Shown here one piece after another: positions 18,370-29,126 of a stretch of DNA of 64,000 nucleotides. How positions within the stretch are numbered: the first letter of the stretch is position 1; each line of letters opens with the position of its first letter. The stretch covers positions 397,501-461,500 of the forward strand of contig NZ_CP094532.1 in NCBI RefSeq assembly GCF_022811685.1, written 5' to 3'. The notes under the pieces are model-generated. The model was not told where the DNA came from and searched no databases. It saw only the letters and a list, made by a program, of their open reading frames with translations. The translations under genes were made by a program, and so were the position numbers. Origin of the DNA: Chryseobacterium suipulveris (lineage in GTDB: Bacteria; Bacteroidota; Bacteroidia; Flavobacteriales; Weeksellaceae).

Positions 18370-18474
18370 TGTTATCTCCCTCAAAAAAACTGAGTAGAAT
18401 TTAGCACCTTTCCGCTTTCGCGGGAGGTTGCCAAGGTTTCACAGGGTCTATTCCCTCCACCTTTCTTGATAACA
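18370..18474 (-). promoter_or_regulatory. SAM-I (S-box) riboswitch
   Basis: On the minus strand the sequence has the canonical S-box parts in order: P1 5' strand TGTTATC, then AAGAAAGGTGGAGGGA, CCCTGTGAAACCTTGGCAACC, a small GC hairpin CCGC-GAAA-GCGG, GGTGCTAAATTCT, and the P1 3' strand GATAACA. The aptamer ends about 57 nt before metX. It predicts repression of the methionine operon when S-adenosylmethionine is plentiful. I see no strong terminator with a U-tract after it, so control may act on translation initiation. Confidence 0.96.
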
Positions 18475-18504
18475 TTTTCAATATGTAAATGAACAAATCT
18501 GACG

Positions 18505-18535
18505 CAAAAGTAGGGCAAATTTTGCGAACTGCAAA
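18505..18535 (-). promoter_or_regulatory. Promoter of the methionine operon
   Basis: On the minus strand TTTG (18532-18535), 19 nt spacer, TACTTTTG (18505-18512): a full match to the Bacteroidota TTTG...TAnnTTTG promoter. Predicted start about 18499, giving a leader that contains the whole riboswitch. Confidence 0.8.
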
Positions 18536-18561
18536 TTTTTACAAGATCTTTTGTAAAAAAT

Positions 18562-18786
18562 TTAATCCTCAGAAAAGATAATTTCCTTGTTTTTCAGGTT
18601 GGCCGCTTCTTTATCTTTGCCGATTTCTTTTAAGCTTTTTACTCACACCTCAATAAGAAGACGAATTTTGTCGAAAAGTTCCTCAATCGTTTTACCTTCC
18701 GACTGGATCCCGTCAAGTTCACGCGAATATCCGGAATATCCGCGAAGTGTTGGATGGTTAATAATGTGGATGCTGCTGGTTTTCAT
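18562..18786 (-). pseudogene. HicB-like antitoxin relic with in-frame stop
   Basis: From ATG 18786 the frame reads 47 residues with the HicB pattern of a short beta strand followed by LDGIQSEGKTIEELFDKI (compare the ELPGC.sqG.T.eEA.eni block). It hits TGA at 18643-18645 and then continues in the same frame for 26 more residues to TAA. No HicA toxin is adjacent. The single in-frame stop suggests a recent nonsense mutation or a sequencing error. Assignment to HicB rests on that one block, so it is tentative. Confidence 0.5.
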
Positions 18787-18894
18787 TTTATTTTAATATG
18801 ACTTAAAATTAGTAATTTATTGATTTTCTTGGTGTTAAATATTATTCATTTCCCGTTTAAAAATAATTAACCAAAAAAAATATAAATTCGCATT

Positions 18895-21505
18895 ATGAAT
18901 GCAGAAAAAGAGCGGTTACAAAACCCCGACTGGAAAAATTGGGGACCTTATGTAAGCAATAGACAATGGGGAACGGTGCGAAGATTACAGTCCGAACGGA
19001 AACGCGTGGGGTTACACCACTTATGACGACGCGATCAGCAGAGCTTACCGCTGGAGTGAAGACGGAATTGCAGGAATCTGTGACAGCAAACAGCGGCTAT
19101 GTTTTGCGTTCTCATTTTGGAACCGAAAGGACAAAATGATCAAGGAGCGGTTTTTCGGATTAAGCAATTATCAGGGAAATCATGGGGAGGATCTGAAAGA
19201 AATTTATTATTATCTCGACAACACGCCGTCTCATTCCTATATGAAGATGGTTTATAAATATCCGATCGACGAGTTTCCTTACGATGAATTGATTACTGAA
19301 AACGAAAGACGGTCCAAAACAGAACCTGAATATGAAATCGCTGAAACAGGGATTTTTGACAAAAATGAATACTTCGATATTTTCATTGAGTATGCCAAAA
19401 TCAATCACGACGATATTCTGATCAGAGTTACTTGCTGTAACAGAAGTGGCAGTAAAGCGCCATTGGTAATTCTTCCGACGGTTTGGTTCCGCAATAACTG
19501 GAAATGGGGATATGGAACTTATATTCCAAAACTAAAGTCTTCGGTGAAGGGAATGATTGATATTGAACACGGCTCGATTCCTTTAAGAAAACTGTACTCA
19601 AGAGATCCCAATACTGAAGCTCTTTTTTGTGACAATGAGAGCAACCCTGAAATTATTGCCAATACCGAAACAGATTTCAAATTTTTCAAAGACGGCATTA
19701 ATAACTTCCTAATTAATGGGGATAAAAATACCATTAACCCTGAAAAAACAGGCACCAAAGCTAGCTTCTTTATCGACACTGAAATTCAAGCTGGCGAAAG
19801 CAAAACCTTTGATTTCCGGCTTAGTCCGCATGAAATGGAAAATGCCTTTTTTGATTTCGACGAAGTTTTTAGTTTAAGAAAGAAAGAAGCAGATGATTTC
19901 TATGCGGAGCTTCAATGTGACATTGAAAACGAGGAAGAAAAAAATATTCAAAGACAAGCATTCGCAGGACTTCTGTGGAATAAGCAGTTCTATCATTATA
20001 CCGTCTCGAAATGGTTGAAAGGTGATCCCAAACAGGAAGTAACAAGAGATTTCGACCATTATGTTAGAAATACGGAATGGGAACATATGCAGAATAAAGA
20101 CGTCATTTCCATGCCCGATAAATGGGAATACCCTTGGTTTGCGACTTGGGATTTGGCGTTTCACTGCGTTCCTTTTGCACTGATTGATGGCGGTTTCGCT
20201 AAACATCAGCTGAAATTGCTGACCAAAGAATGGTACCTGCATCCGAACGGACAGCTTCCTGCGTATGAGTGGGATTTCAGCGACGTGAATCCGCCCGTTC
20301 ATGCGTGGTCAACATTCCGGGTTTTCAAGATTGATGAAAAAGTAAACGGAAAAGCCGACATTCCTTTTCTGGAAAGTGTATTCCAAAAGTTGCTGCTCAA
20401 CTTCACGTGGTGGGTGAACCGAAAGGACAAAAAAGGGAACAATGTTTTCGGCGGCGGATTCCTCGGTCTTGATAACATCGGCGCTTTCGACCGAAATATG
20501 CAGTTCAAGAACGGCGACCATTTGGAGCAAGCCGACGGAACAAGCTGGATGGCGATGTTTGCGCTGAATATGATGCGGATCGCAATGGAATTGGCGCTCC
20601 ATAATCCGGTTTACGAAGATATGGCGATCAAGTTTTTTGAGCATTATCTGTACATCGCGGAAGCAATGGAAAATCTGGGTGAAGGAATTGACGGACTGTG
20701 GAATGAAGAGGATGGTTTTTTTTATGATGTACTGCAACTGAACAATGGCGAATCTATTTCACTGAAACTGAGAAGTATCGTTGGTTTAATCCCCATGTTT
20801 GCGGTGGAAATCATCGAGCGAGACACATTGGATAGACTCCCGAACTTTACCGCTAGAATGGAGTGGGTTTTGAAAAATCGGCCGGAACTTGCGAATCTCG
20901 TTTCGCATTGGGAGGTGGAAGGAAAAGGCGGAAAACATTTGATGAGCATCCTTCGAAAAACCCGTCTCAAAAGAGTTTTGAAGAGAATGGCAGATCCGAA
21001 TGAATTCCTGTCGGAGTACGGAATTCGCTCGATGTCTAAGATTTATGAAGAAACCCCGTTCAAATTTTCAACCGACGAGCATGAATATGTTGTGAAATAT
21101 ATGCCCGCAGAAAGCGACAGCCGAATGTTTGGAGGCAACAGCAATTGGCGAGGTCCGATCTGGTTTCCGATTAATTTCCTGATTGTCGAAAGTTTGCAAC
21201 GATATCATTTCTACTACGGTGAAAGCTTGCAGGTAGAATACCCGACGGGAAGTGGCGAAATGAGAAATCTTGATTTTGTAGCAGAAGACCTCAGCAAAAG
21301 GTTGCGCTCAATTTTTATTAAAGATGAGAACGGAAACCGAGCTTTCAACGGAGGAAACGAAATGATGAATCACGACGAATTCTTCAAGGACTATATCATG
21401 TTTTACGAATATTTCAACGGTGATACCGGAAAAGGAATCGGCGCTTCGCACCAGTGTGGATGGACTGCAACCGTCGCGAAGTTGATACAGCCGAGATGGA
21501 GGTAG
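18895..21505 (+). pseudogene. MGH1-like / GH63-type glucosidase, frameshifted near the 5' end
   Basis: The intact frame from about 19136 encodes 789 residues of a large (alpha/alpha)6 glycoside hydrolase with WDLAFHC, LPAYEWDFSDVNPPVHAW and NSNWRGPIWFPINF, matching bacterial homologues of mannosylglycerate hydrolase/GH63 proteins. The expected N-terminus lies upstream: ATG 18895 reads [15 protein letters not shown], then loses frame at 18979-18980 and resumes as [18 protein letters not shown]. Two bases (probably CG) are missing or one is extra. Family members start with this WGPYLSERQWGTVREDYS block, so the lesion is within the gene. Restored length is about 869 residues. It may be cytoplasmic; no signal peptide is seen. 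Confidence 0.75.
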
Positions 21506-21508
21506 ATT

Positions 21509-21552
21509 TGCGATGCAGTGGTTCAGTGGAAAAGTGGTCCAGTGATTCAGTA
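21509..21552 (+). repeat. Degenerate repeat (GTGGTTCA/CAGTGGT)
   Basis: A 3' spacer made of imperfect CAGTGGTTCAGTGG-like units after the glucosidase gene. The same words occur at 58985-59040. Confidence 0.6.
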
Positions 21553-21575
21553 GTAGAATCGATCACTTTCACTTG

Positions 21576-21998
21576 TTAATCAACTTTTTCGTTGTTTACA
21601 TAAACACTGTATTCTACAGTTACATTGGGTTCAAAAGTTTTGGAAACTGAGCAGTATTTCTCAAATGAAAGTTCAGCAGCTTTCCGGGCTTTTTTAGGAT
21701 CTATTTCACCTTCCAGAAAAAATTTCACTTGGATTTTCTTGAAAGGTTTTGCGTCATCTACCTGTACTCTTTCTCCTTCGACTTCTGCAGAAAAGGAGGT
21801 GATATGTTGTCTTTGTTTTTTCAGGATAGAGACTACATCAATCCCGCTACAGCCGGCAACTGCCATCAATACACTTTCCATCGGCGAAACCCCTTTCGCG
21901 TTTGGTTGTGAGGTGTTATCTAAAAGAATTTTGTTTCCTGCAGAATTGGTGCATTCAAAAAGGAAATCGTCGTTAATGCGGTTGAGTTTAATTTTCAT
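21576..21998 (-). CDS. OsmC family protein
   Basis: A 140-residue OsmC/Ohr-fold protein, predicted thiol peroxidase of the cytoplasm acting on organic hydroperoxides. The two redox cysteines are present in the family contexts AVAGCSGIDV (first) and FEKYCSVSKTF (second). The sequence is closer to the YhfA/OsmC branch than to Ohr. The start is the ATG at 21998 rather than a TTG at 22004. It is a single gene, convergent with the glucosidase and divergent from the GNAT gene. Confidence 0.88.
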   Translation of the reverse strand: MKIKLNRINDDFLFECTNSAGNKILLDNTSQPNAKGVSPMESVLMAVAGCSGIDVVSILKKQRQHITSFSAEVEGERVQVDDAKPFKKIQVKFFLEGEIDPKKARKAAELSFEKYCSVSKTFEPNVTVEYSVYVNNEKVD

Positions 21999-22098
21999 CG
22001 TCAATATTGTTCAATAATGTAAAAATAGTGAAACAGCTTCGGAATACTTTCAGAATTTTTATTTTTATTTTGTAATTTTAAAAAAATAAAAAATTAAG

Positions 22099-22386
22099 AT
22101 GAAATTTGAAAATAATAAATCTGGAAATGGTGGCTTTATTTCCCTTAATAATGAAACCGAAGAAGTAGGAAGACTTACTTACACTATTTTCCCCGAACTT
22201 CAAAAATTAATTATTTCATTTGTTCTGGTTCACCCAAAATTTGAGGGGAGGGGAATGGGGAAATTCCTCGTCGAAGAAGCGATTAAGTTTGCTCGCGAAA
22301 ACAGTTGGAAAATCTACCCTCACTGTTCCTATGCACGTTCAGTAATGCAACGCCTGAGCGACGTTGATGACATTCTCTTAACATAA
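22099..22386 (+). CDS. Small GNAT-like N-acetyltransferase (YjdJ type)
   Basis: A 95-residue protein of the short GNAT_acetyltr_2 family. The acetyl-CoA binding loop is visible as VHPKFEGRGMGKFLVEEA (residues about 49-66), followed by the family's hallmark YPHCSYARSVMQR near the C-terminus, with a conserved Cys. Related proteins acetylate unknown small substrates. It overlaps no neighbour and ends just before a terminator hairpin. Confidence 0.85.
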   Translation: MKFENNKSGNGGFISLNNETEEVGRLTYTIFPELQKLIISFVLVHPKFEGRGMGKFLVEEAIKFARENSWKIYPHCSYARSVMQRLSDVDDILLT

Positions 22387-22390
22387 AAAA

Positions 22391-22411
22391 AACCGGGTTT
22401 GCTACCCGGTT
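22391..22411 (-). terminator. Terminator after yebC
   Basis: AACCGGGT/ACCCGGTT with a 5-nt loop; on the minus strand it is followed by seven or more T, making it the yebC terminator, and it also lies just past the GNAT gene. Confidence 0.8.
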
Positions 22412-22418
22412 AGTTTAT

Positions 22419-23159
22419 TTATAAAGATTCCATCTGTTCATCGGTGATTTCCATGTTGTGGTAAACATTCTGCACGTCGTCATCTTCCTCAAAACGTTCG
22501 AGCATTTTCATATTTGCTTTGAACTGTTCGTCCGTCACTTCTTTCGTATTGTTGGGAATCCGCTGCAGTTCGCCACTTTTCGCCTCTATTCTGAGTTCGT
22601 CAAGCTTATGTGAAAGATGTCCGAAGTCTTCAAATGCTGTGGTCACCAACACTTCTTCGTCATCGCTTTCTATATCTTCAGCGCCACCGTCGATCATTTC
22701 CATTTCAAACTCTTCCCAATCCATTTTAATCACGGATTTTTCAATTGAAAAAATTCCTTTGCGATCAAAGATAAAGGCGAGTTCCCCATTTTTCCCAAGA
22801 TTACCGTCAAACTTGTTGAAAATTGCTCTTACGTTTGCCACTGTCCTAGTTGGGTTGTTTGTGGTACATTCCACAAAAAAAGCAACACCTCCCTGTCCGT
22901 ATCCTTCATAAGTGATTTCCTCGTAATTTTCAGCGTCTGCACCGCTTGCTTTTTTTATCGCTCTTTCTACATTATCTTTTGGCATGTTTGCACCCTTGGC
23001 ATTTTGTATGCATCTTCTGAGTGCAGGATTAGAGTCTGGATCAGGTCCGCCAGCTTTTACAGCGAGCGCAATATCCTTCCCTATTTTTGAAAATGTTTTG
23101 GCCATTTTGTCCCAACGAGCCATTTTTGAAGCTTTTCTGTATTCGAATGCGCGTCCCAT
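22419..23159 (-). CDS. YebC/PmpR family DNA-binding regulator
   Basis: A 246-residue protein with the complete YebC family order: MGRAFEYRKASKMARWDKMAKTF at the start (here written in part), then the N-terminal helical domain with NPALRRCIQNAKGANMPKDN, and the two alpha/beta domains with YEGYGQGG and FNKFDGNLGKNGEL. YebC proteins act as transcription regulators or, as recently proposed, as ribosome-associated factors; which applies here cannot be told from sequence. It is a monocistronic unit with its own terminator. Confidence 0.92.
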   Translation of the reverse strand: MGRAFEYRKASKMARWDKMAKTFSKIGKDIALAVKAGGPDPDSNPALRRCIQNAKGANMPKDNVERAIKKASGADAENYEEITYEGYGQGGVAFFVECTTNNPTRTVANVRAIFNKFDGNLGKNGELAFIFDRKGIFSIEKSVIKMDWEEFEMEMIDGGAEDIESDDEEVLVTTAFEDFGHLSHKLDELRIEAKSGELQRIPNNTKEVTDEQFKANMKMLERFEEDDDVQNVYHNMEITDEQMESL

Positions 23160-23205
23160 ATTTTCTTAAAATTGTGATTGCAAAAATACGAATTAGTTCA
23201 CAAAA

Positions 23206-23232
23206 AAACACCCCCAAAACTCGAGGGTGTTT
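23206..23232 (-). terminator. Terminator of the OmpA-family gene
   Basis: AACACCC and GGGTGTT pair across CCAAAACTCGA; on the minus strand the stem runs into a T7 stretch. Confidence 0.8.
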
Positions 23233-23254
23233 ATTATTTAGAAAACTTTTTTAA

Positions 23255-24745
23255 TTATTTTCTTTTTTTAGCTGGAGCTTTTTTCTTAGCTGGAGCTTTT
23301 TTCACTGGAACTACTACATCATGTTTTTTGTATGTACCCCATTCAGTAGCATCTTCGATTGCTCTTACAACAACTTTTCTGTCTTGTTGTCTTTCAGCGT
23401 CTGTTGCAGTTTCAGGAACTACAGCTTTCGCTTCACCAACACCGATTGATTTCAATGCACCTGGATCAACTCCTCTTGCGTCTAATGCGTTAACTACAGC
23501 TTGCGCTCTTCTTCTTGAAAGGTCTAAGTTATATGCTTCAGAACCTTTTTTGTCAGTTTGACCTTCAAGTAGGTAGTTACCACCGTCAGTTTTGATGATT
23601 GTAGCAGCAGCATCCAATCTTGCGCTAGATTGCGGAGTGATTGTAGCTTTGTTGAAATCGAAATAGATGTTTTTCAATTCACCTTCAACTTCAGAAGCTG
23701 TTACAGATTTAGGTTTTGGACAACCGTTGTACTGTGGAAGACCTGGAACTGTAGGACAAGCATCGTCTTTATCAAGGATTCCGTCACCATCAGTATCTGG
23801 CCAAGGACAACCGTTGTTTTCAGCTGGACCTGCTACTGTAGGACAAGCATCGTCTTTATCAACTACACCGTCACCGTCAGTATCTGGCCAAGGACAACCA
23901 TTGTTTTCTTTTGGTCCTGCTACATCTGGACATTGATCATCGATATCTGGGATTCCGTCACCATCAGTATCAGGACATCCTTGGAACTCAGCTAAACCTG
24001 GAGTATCTGGACATCTGTCTTCCTTATCTGGGATTCCGTCTTTATCTCTGTCAGTATTTCCGAATCTGAACAATAGGGAAGCAGAAGCTTGCCAGAAGTT
24101 AGCGATATCGGATTTGTCGATAGGTGTAGCTACATAATCACCTTGGATTCCTAAACCAAAGTTTTTAGTCAACCAGAAGTTAGATCCTAAACCACCAGCA
24201 ACTGTGAAGTGGTCTTTTCTTCGTTGAGTAAATGGTTTGTTTTCAGAGAAACCAGGATATACATGATTATGATACATATCTGTCACTGGGAAATTCACCC
24301 CTGAATAATCATGTCTCAAATAGTTTGCTCCGATTCTTAAATATGGATCAAACCAAGATTCTTCGTTCCAAAGACTGTTGAATTTGAATTGAAGACCTAA
24401 ACCAGTCTGAAGGAAAAATTCTTTTCCCATGTTGATTCTCTTGTTGTCGATGTTACCAACGGTGGTTTGCCAGTCTAGAACTAAGTATTTGTTCAAGCTT
24501 CTTGCAACTGTCAATTTTGACAAAGGAGGCATAATCGTGAAATAGTTCATATGGTACAAACGGTTAGCATCTTCGCCACCAAATGCACTTCCAAGAACTT
24601 TTCCTGCACCACCTGCACCAACGGCAACGTGATTTACTCCGTGTGCACCAACTCCGATTAACCACGGATTGTTGGTCGTCTGAGCGAAAACAGTAGAGGC
24701 AACTGTAAGTGCCAATGCTGAAATTCCTAATTTTAGATTTTTCAT
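23255..24745 (-). CDS. OmpA family outer membrane protein with thrombospondin type 3 repeats
   Basis: A 496-residue protein with signal peptide (ISALALTVASTVFAQ), an eight-strand barrel domain (about 30-235), four calcium-binding type 3 repeats of the form DTDGDGIPD..D.CP (about 235-345), a peptidoglycan-binding OmpA domain (about 355-465, IYFDFNKATITPQS and the NLDLSRRRAQAV helix) and a basic tail VPVKKAPAKKKAPAKKRK. It links the outer membrane to the cell wall and is usually very abundant. The DNA of the repeats is a tandem of about 75-bp units. The basic C-terminal tail beyond the OmpA domain is unusual. Confidence 0.92.
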   Translation of the reverse strand: MKNLKLGISALALTVASTVFAQTTNNPWLIGVGAHGVNHVAVGAGGAGKVLGSAFGGEDANRLYHMNYFTIMPPLSKLTVARSLNKYLVLDWQTTVGNIDNKRINMGKEFFLQTGLGLQFKFNSLWNEESWFDPYLRIGANYLRHDYSGVNFPVTDMYHNHVYPGFSENKPFTQRRKDHFTVAGGLGSNFWLTKNFGLGIQGDYVATPIDKSDIANFWQASASLLFRFGNTDRDKDGIPDKEDRCPDTPGLAEFQGCPDTDGDGIPDIDDQCPDVAGPKENNGCPWPDTDGDGVVDKDDACPTVAGPAENNGCPWPDTDGDGILDKDDACPTVPGLPQYNGCPKPKSVTASEVEGELKNIYFDFNKATITPQSSARLDAAATIIKTDGGNYLLEGQTDKKGSEAYNLDLSRRRAQAVVNALDARGVDPGALKSIGVGEAKAVVPETATDAERQQDRKVVVRAIEDATEWGTYKKHDVVVPVKKAPAKKKAPAKKRK

Positions 24746-24774
24746 AGAATTAAATGATTAAATAATTGATAATG

Positions 24775-24806
24775 CAAAATAAATATAATTTTTCTTTATA
24801 AACAAA
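24775..24806 (-). promoter_or_regulatory. Promoter of the OmpA-family gene
   Basis: On the minus strand TTTG (24803-24806), 20 nt, TTATTTTG (24775-24782), one mismatch to TTTG-N20-TAnnTTTG; start predicted about 25 nt before the ATG. Confidence 0.6.
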
Positions 24807-24822
24807 GATTTTCCGAGTTTTT

Positions 24823-25281
24823 TTAACTTTTCTTTAATAGTCGGTCGAGATTCCTTTTATTTTCTCTCTCTTTAATACTCTCCCTTTTATCAAAGAGTTT
24901 CTTACCGCGAGCAAGAGAAATTAGAAGCTTGGCTTTTCCTTTTTGGTTAATGTATAGTTTTAAAGGTATAATAGTATTGCCAACATCCTTCAGTTTTTTT
25001 TCAAACTTCAACAGCTCCTTTTTGTGTAAAAGCAATTTCCGTTCCCTTTTTGTTTTATGGTTATAAAAAGTTCCCAATTTATACTCGTCAATCATCATAT
25101 TGATGATGTATAATTCACCGTCGATGAACTGGCAAAAAGACTCCGTGATGCTCGCTTTGGAAGACCTCAAAGATTTGATCTCAGTCCCTGTAAGAACCAT
25201 GCCTGCCTCGATTTCCTCCAATATTTCATATTCGAACCGGGCTCTTTTATTTTGAATATTTATAGATTTTTCGATCTTCAT
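24823..25281 (-). CDS. smpB: SsrA (tmRNA)-binding protein
   Basis: Binds tmRNA and delivers it to stalled ribosomes for trans-translation. The 152-residue protein has the SmpB core: NKRARFEYEILEEIEAGMVL, GTEIKSLR, then KRERKLLLHKKEL and the RGKKLFDKRES tail that enters the mRNA channel. Start is the ATG at 25281; the frame extends to 25302 with a less typical N-terminus. The tmRNA gene itself is not in the window. A second ribosome-rescue gene, arfB, is at 49368. Confidence 0.95.
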   Translation of the reverse strand: MKIEKSINIQNKRARFEYEILEEIEAGMVLTGTEIKSLRSSKASITESFCQFIDGELYIINMMIDEYKLGTFYNHKTKRERKLLLHKKELLKFEKKLKDVGNTIIPLKLYINQKGKAKLLISLARGKKLFDKRESIKERENKRNLDRLLKKS

Positions 25282-25358
25282 TTTTCCCAAAAAAAACATC
25301 AATTTTTTTTATGTTAATTTTTTTAAATTTTAACATTTCACGATTCTCAAATTTTTGA

Positions 25359-27074
<1,716 letters not shown>

Positions 27075-27075
27075 A

Positions 27076-27101
27076 TACGAAGTACGAAGTACGAATTAAG
27101 A
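27076..27101 (+). repeat. ACGAAGT repeat in the 3' spacer
   Basis: Imperfect TACGAAGTACGAAGTACGAATT units. A near-identical phrase precedes element copy D (51720-51750). Confidence 0.6.
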
Positions 27102-27118
27102 AATGGTCGCTCAAGAAA

Positions 27119-27267
27119 TTGGGCGGCTTTTTTTGGATCAACCCGATTCCGCATCCTTTCAATCGGGGACCGGCTTTCACTACTCGCTTTTTTTCTTTTC
27201 CCCCAAGCTTTTCCATTGCCAAAGAAAAAGAAAAAAGAGCTCAAACATGCCGTTCAATCCGGGCTAA
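27119..27267 (+). ncRNA. Structured 3' element, copy C (candidate RNA or repeat family)
   Basis: Begins GGGCGGC-T7-GGATCAAC and ends CCGTTCAATCCGGGCTA. The centre has a T-rich strand CGCTTTTTTTCTTTTC and a matching A-rich strand GAAAAAGAAAAAAGAG that can form a long stem; copy D has the analogous stem with a different internal base pair. It lies 45 nt after the ABC-F stop in the same orientation. The remaining 130 nt to recJ hold only a -7 box. Confidence 0.6.
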
Positions 27268-27383
27268 AACAACAGAAATCGCTTCTTACCAAGGAGCTGC
27301 GTTGTTAAGGATTTTCTTCAAAATAAACTTCCATATTTATCGAAAAGGTGATTTCCCCCTGCAGAATTTCCAACTATTTTGAG

Positions 27384-27391
27384 TATTTTTG
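27384..27391 (+). promoter_or_regulatory. Candidate -7 box for recJ
   Basis: TATTTTTG, 7 nt before the recJ ATG, which would give a nearly leaderless transcript. Confidence 0.35.
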
Positions 27392-27397
27392 TAAACT

Positions 27398-29119
27398 ATG
27401 AATCAAAAGTGGATCTACAAACCCGAACCTGATGAAGATATCGTGGACGGACTAAGTTCGTCGCTCGGTTTTGGAACTTTTGAATCCAAAATCCTAGTTC
27501 TTCGCGGCATCGACAATTACCAGAAAGCACGCGAATTCTTCAAGCCCAACCTCAACGATATCCATAATCCTTTCTTAATGAAGGACATGCAAATCGCCGT
27601 TGACAGAATTGCGACCGCCATTGAAAATGGTGAAAAAATATTGGTTTATGGCGATTACGATGTGGACGGAACCACCGCGGTTGCCTTAATGTACCTCTAC
27701 CTCAGCAAAATCGTCGAAAAAAAATACCTCGATTTCTACATTCCCGACAGAAATTCCGAAGGTTACGGAATCTCGACCGAAGGAATCGACTTTGCGAAAG
27801 AAAACGACTTCTCATTAATTATTGCTTTGGATTGTGGGATCAAGGCATTAGACAAAATCCAGTACGCAAAAGAAAAAGGAATCGACTTTATCATTTGTGA
27901 CCACCATTTACCGGGCGACGAAATTCCCGACGCAGTCGCTGTTCTCGATCCGAAAAGAAAAGACTGCAGGTATCCGTTCAAAGAACTCTCAGGTTGCGGA
28001 GTCGGCTTCAAACTTTGCCAAGGTCTAAACACCATCTACAAGATTCCAGAAGCAGAATTGTTCGAACTTACTGATCTTCTGGCGATTTCGATTGCTGCAG
28101 ATATTGTTTCAATGACTGGCGAAAACCGCGTTCTTGCAAAACAGGGACTGAAAGTTTTAAGAAAAACCCGAAACCTCGGATTGCGGCTTTTGATTCCGGA
28201 AGACAAACTCGCAACTTTCGATATTTCCAACATCGTTTTTGAAATTGCACCGAAAATCAACGCCGCGGGAAGAATTTCTCACGGGAAAGCCGCAGTGGAA
28301 TTAATGGTTTCCGACAACCTGAAGCACGCACACCAAATCGTAAACGACATCGTCAATCTGAACGATTCCCGCCGCGAAATGGACATGAGCAGTACAACCG
28401 AAGCTCTTTTACAAGTAGAAAAAACCGGGCAAGTCACCAATTTTACCACCGTAGTTTACGACCCTGAATGGAACAAAGGTGTGATTGGAATTGTAGCTTC
28501 ACGACTGACAGAAACTTATTACAAACCGACCTTGGTTTTCACCGACGGGAACAATGGCGAAATGGTTGCTTCAGCAAGATCCGTTTCCGATTTTGATGTG
28601 CACGACGCGCTGGAAAACTGTTCCGACCTTTTTCTGAAATTCGGTGGACATCCCGCTGCAGCAGGACTCTCAATGGCGAAAGATAAATTTGATCTCTTCA
28701 AGGAAAAATTTGAAAAAGTAGTTGCCGAAAAAATTCAGGAACACCAGAAAGAACCGAGTGTCACCATCGATTCTGATGTAGAGATCGACGAGCTGAACAA
28801 GGATTTTTTCAACTTCCACAGAAAATTGGCGCCGTTCGGTCCGCATAATATGAAACCGATTCTGGTACTGAAAAACCAAAAAGTTTCCGGATACGTGAAG
28901 ACAATGGGAAAAGACGGAAGTCACCTGAAATTCTATATTAAGCAGGAATCTACGGGGAGAAATATCGAGTGTGTCGGTTTCAAGTTAGGGAAATATGCAG
29001 ACGATTTCCGTGAGAAAACATTCGACATTGCTTTCACTGCGGAAGAAAACCATTGGAAAGGAAACGTTACCTATTACCTGAATATTCGGGATGTGAAGTT
29101 TTCTGAAGCTTTGGATTAA
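27398..29119 (+). CDS. recJ: Single-strand-specific exonuclease RecJ
   Basis: Degrades single-stranded DNA 5' to 3' in recombination and mismatch repair. The 573-residue protein has the DHH phosphoesterase motifs: GDYDVDGTTA (about residues 84-93), DCGIKA, CDHHLPG with the DHH triad, and the DHHA1 motif GGHPAAAG near 417-424, followed by the C-terminal OB-fold region (KPILVLKNQKVSGYVK). Length is normal. It is a plus-strand gene with its own promoter match. Confidence 0.95.
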   Translation: MNQKWIYKPEPDEDIVDGLSSSLGFGTFESKILVLRGIDNYQKAREFFKPNLNDIHNPFLMKDMQIAVDRIATAIENGEKILVYGDYDVDGTTAVALMYLYLSKIVEKKYLDFYIPDRNSEGYGISTEGIDFAKENDFSLIIALDCGIKALDKIQYAKEKGIDFIICDHHLPGDEIPDAVAVLDPKRKDCRYPFKELSGCGVGFKLCQGLNTIYKIPEAELFELTDLLAISIAADIVSMTGENRVLAKQGLKVLRKTRNLGLRLLIPEDKLATFDISNIVFEIAPKINAAGRISHGKAAVELMVSDNLKHAHQIVNDIVNLNDSRREMDMSSTTEALLQVEKTGQVTNFTTVVYDPEWNKGVIGIVASRLTETYYKPTLVFTDGNNGEMVASARSVSDFDVHDALENCSDLFLKFGGHPAAAGLSMAKDKFDLFKEKFEKVVAEKIQEHQKEPSVTIDSDVEIDELNKDFFNFHRKLAPFGPHNMKPILVLKNQKVSGYVKTMGKDGSHLKFYIKQESTGRNIECVGFKLGKYADDFREKTFDIAFTAEENHWKGNVTYYLNIRDVKFSEALD

Positions 29120-29126
29120 AGAGATT

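Noticed and set aside
18587..18796. Plus-strand frame of 69 residues
   Set aside because: It is the complement of the HicB-like relic, which has the better coding pattern on the minus strand.
18895..19135. Start of the glucosidase at 19136
   Set aside because: The homologous N-terminal block is upstream (18895-19135) in another frame, so 19136 would lose about 80 conserved residues.
23677..24049. Tandem 75-bp repeats suspected as CRISPR or satellite
   Set aside because: They encode the calcium-binding type 3 repeats of the OmpA-family protein and are in frame throughout.
27119..27382. Plus-strand frame over element copy C
   Set aside because: The frame is proline/phenylalanine-rich and follows the structured element; no coding evidence.
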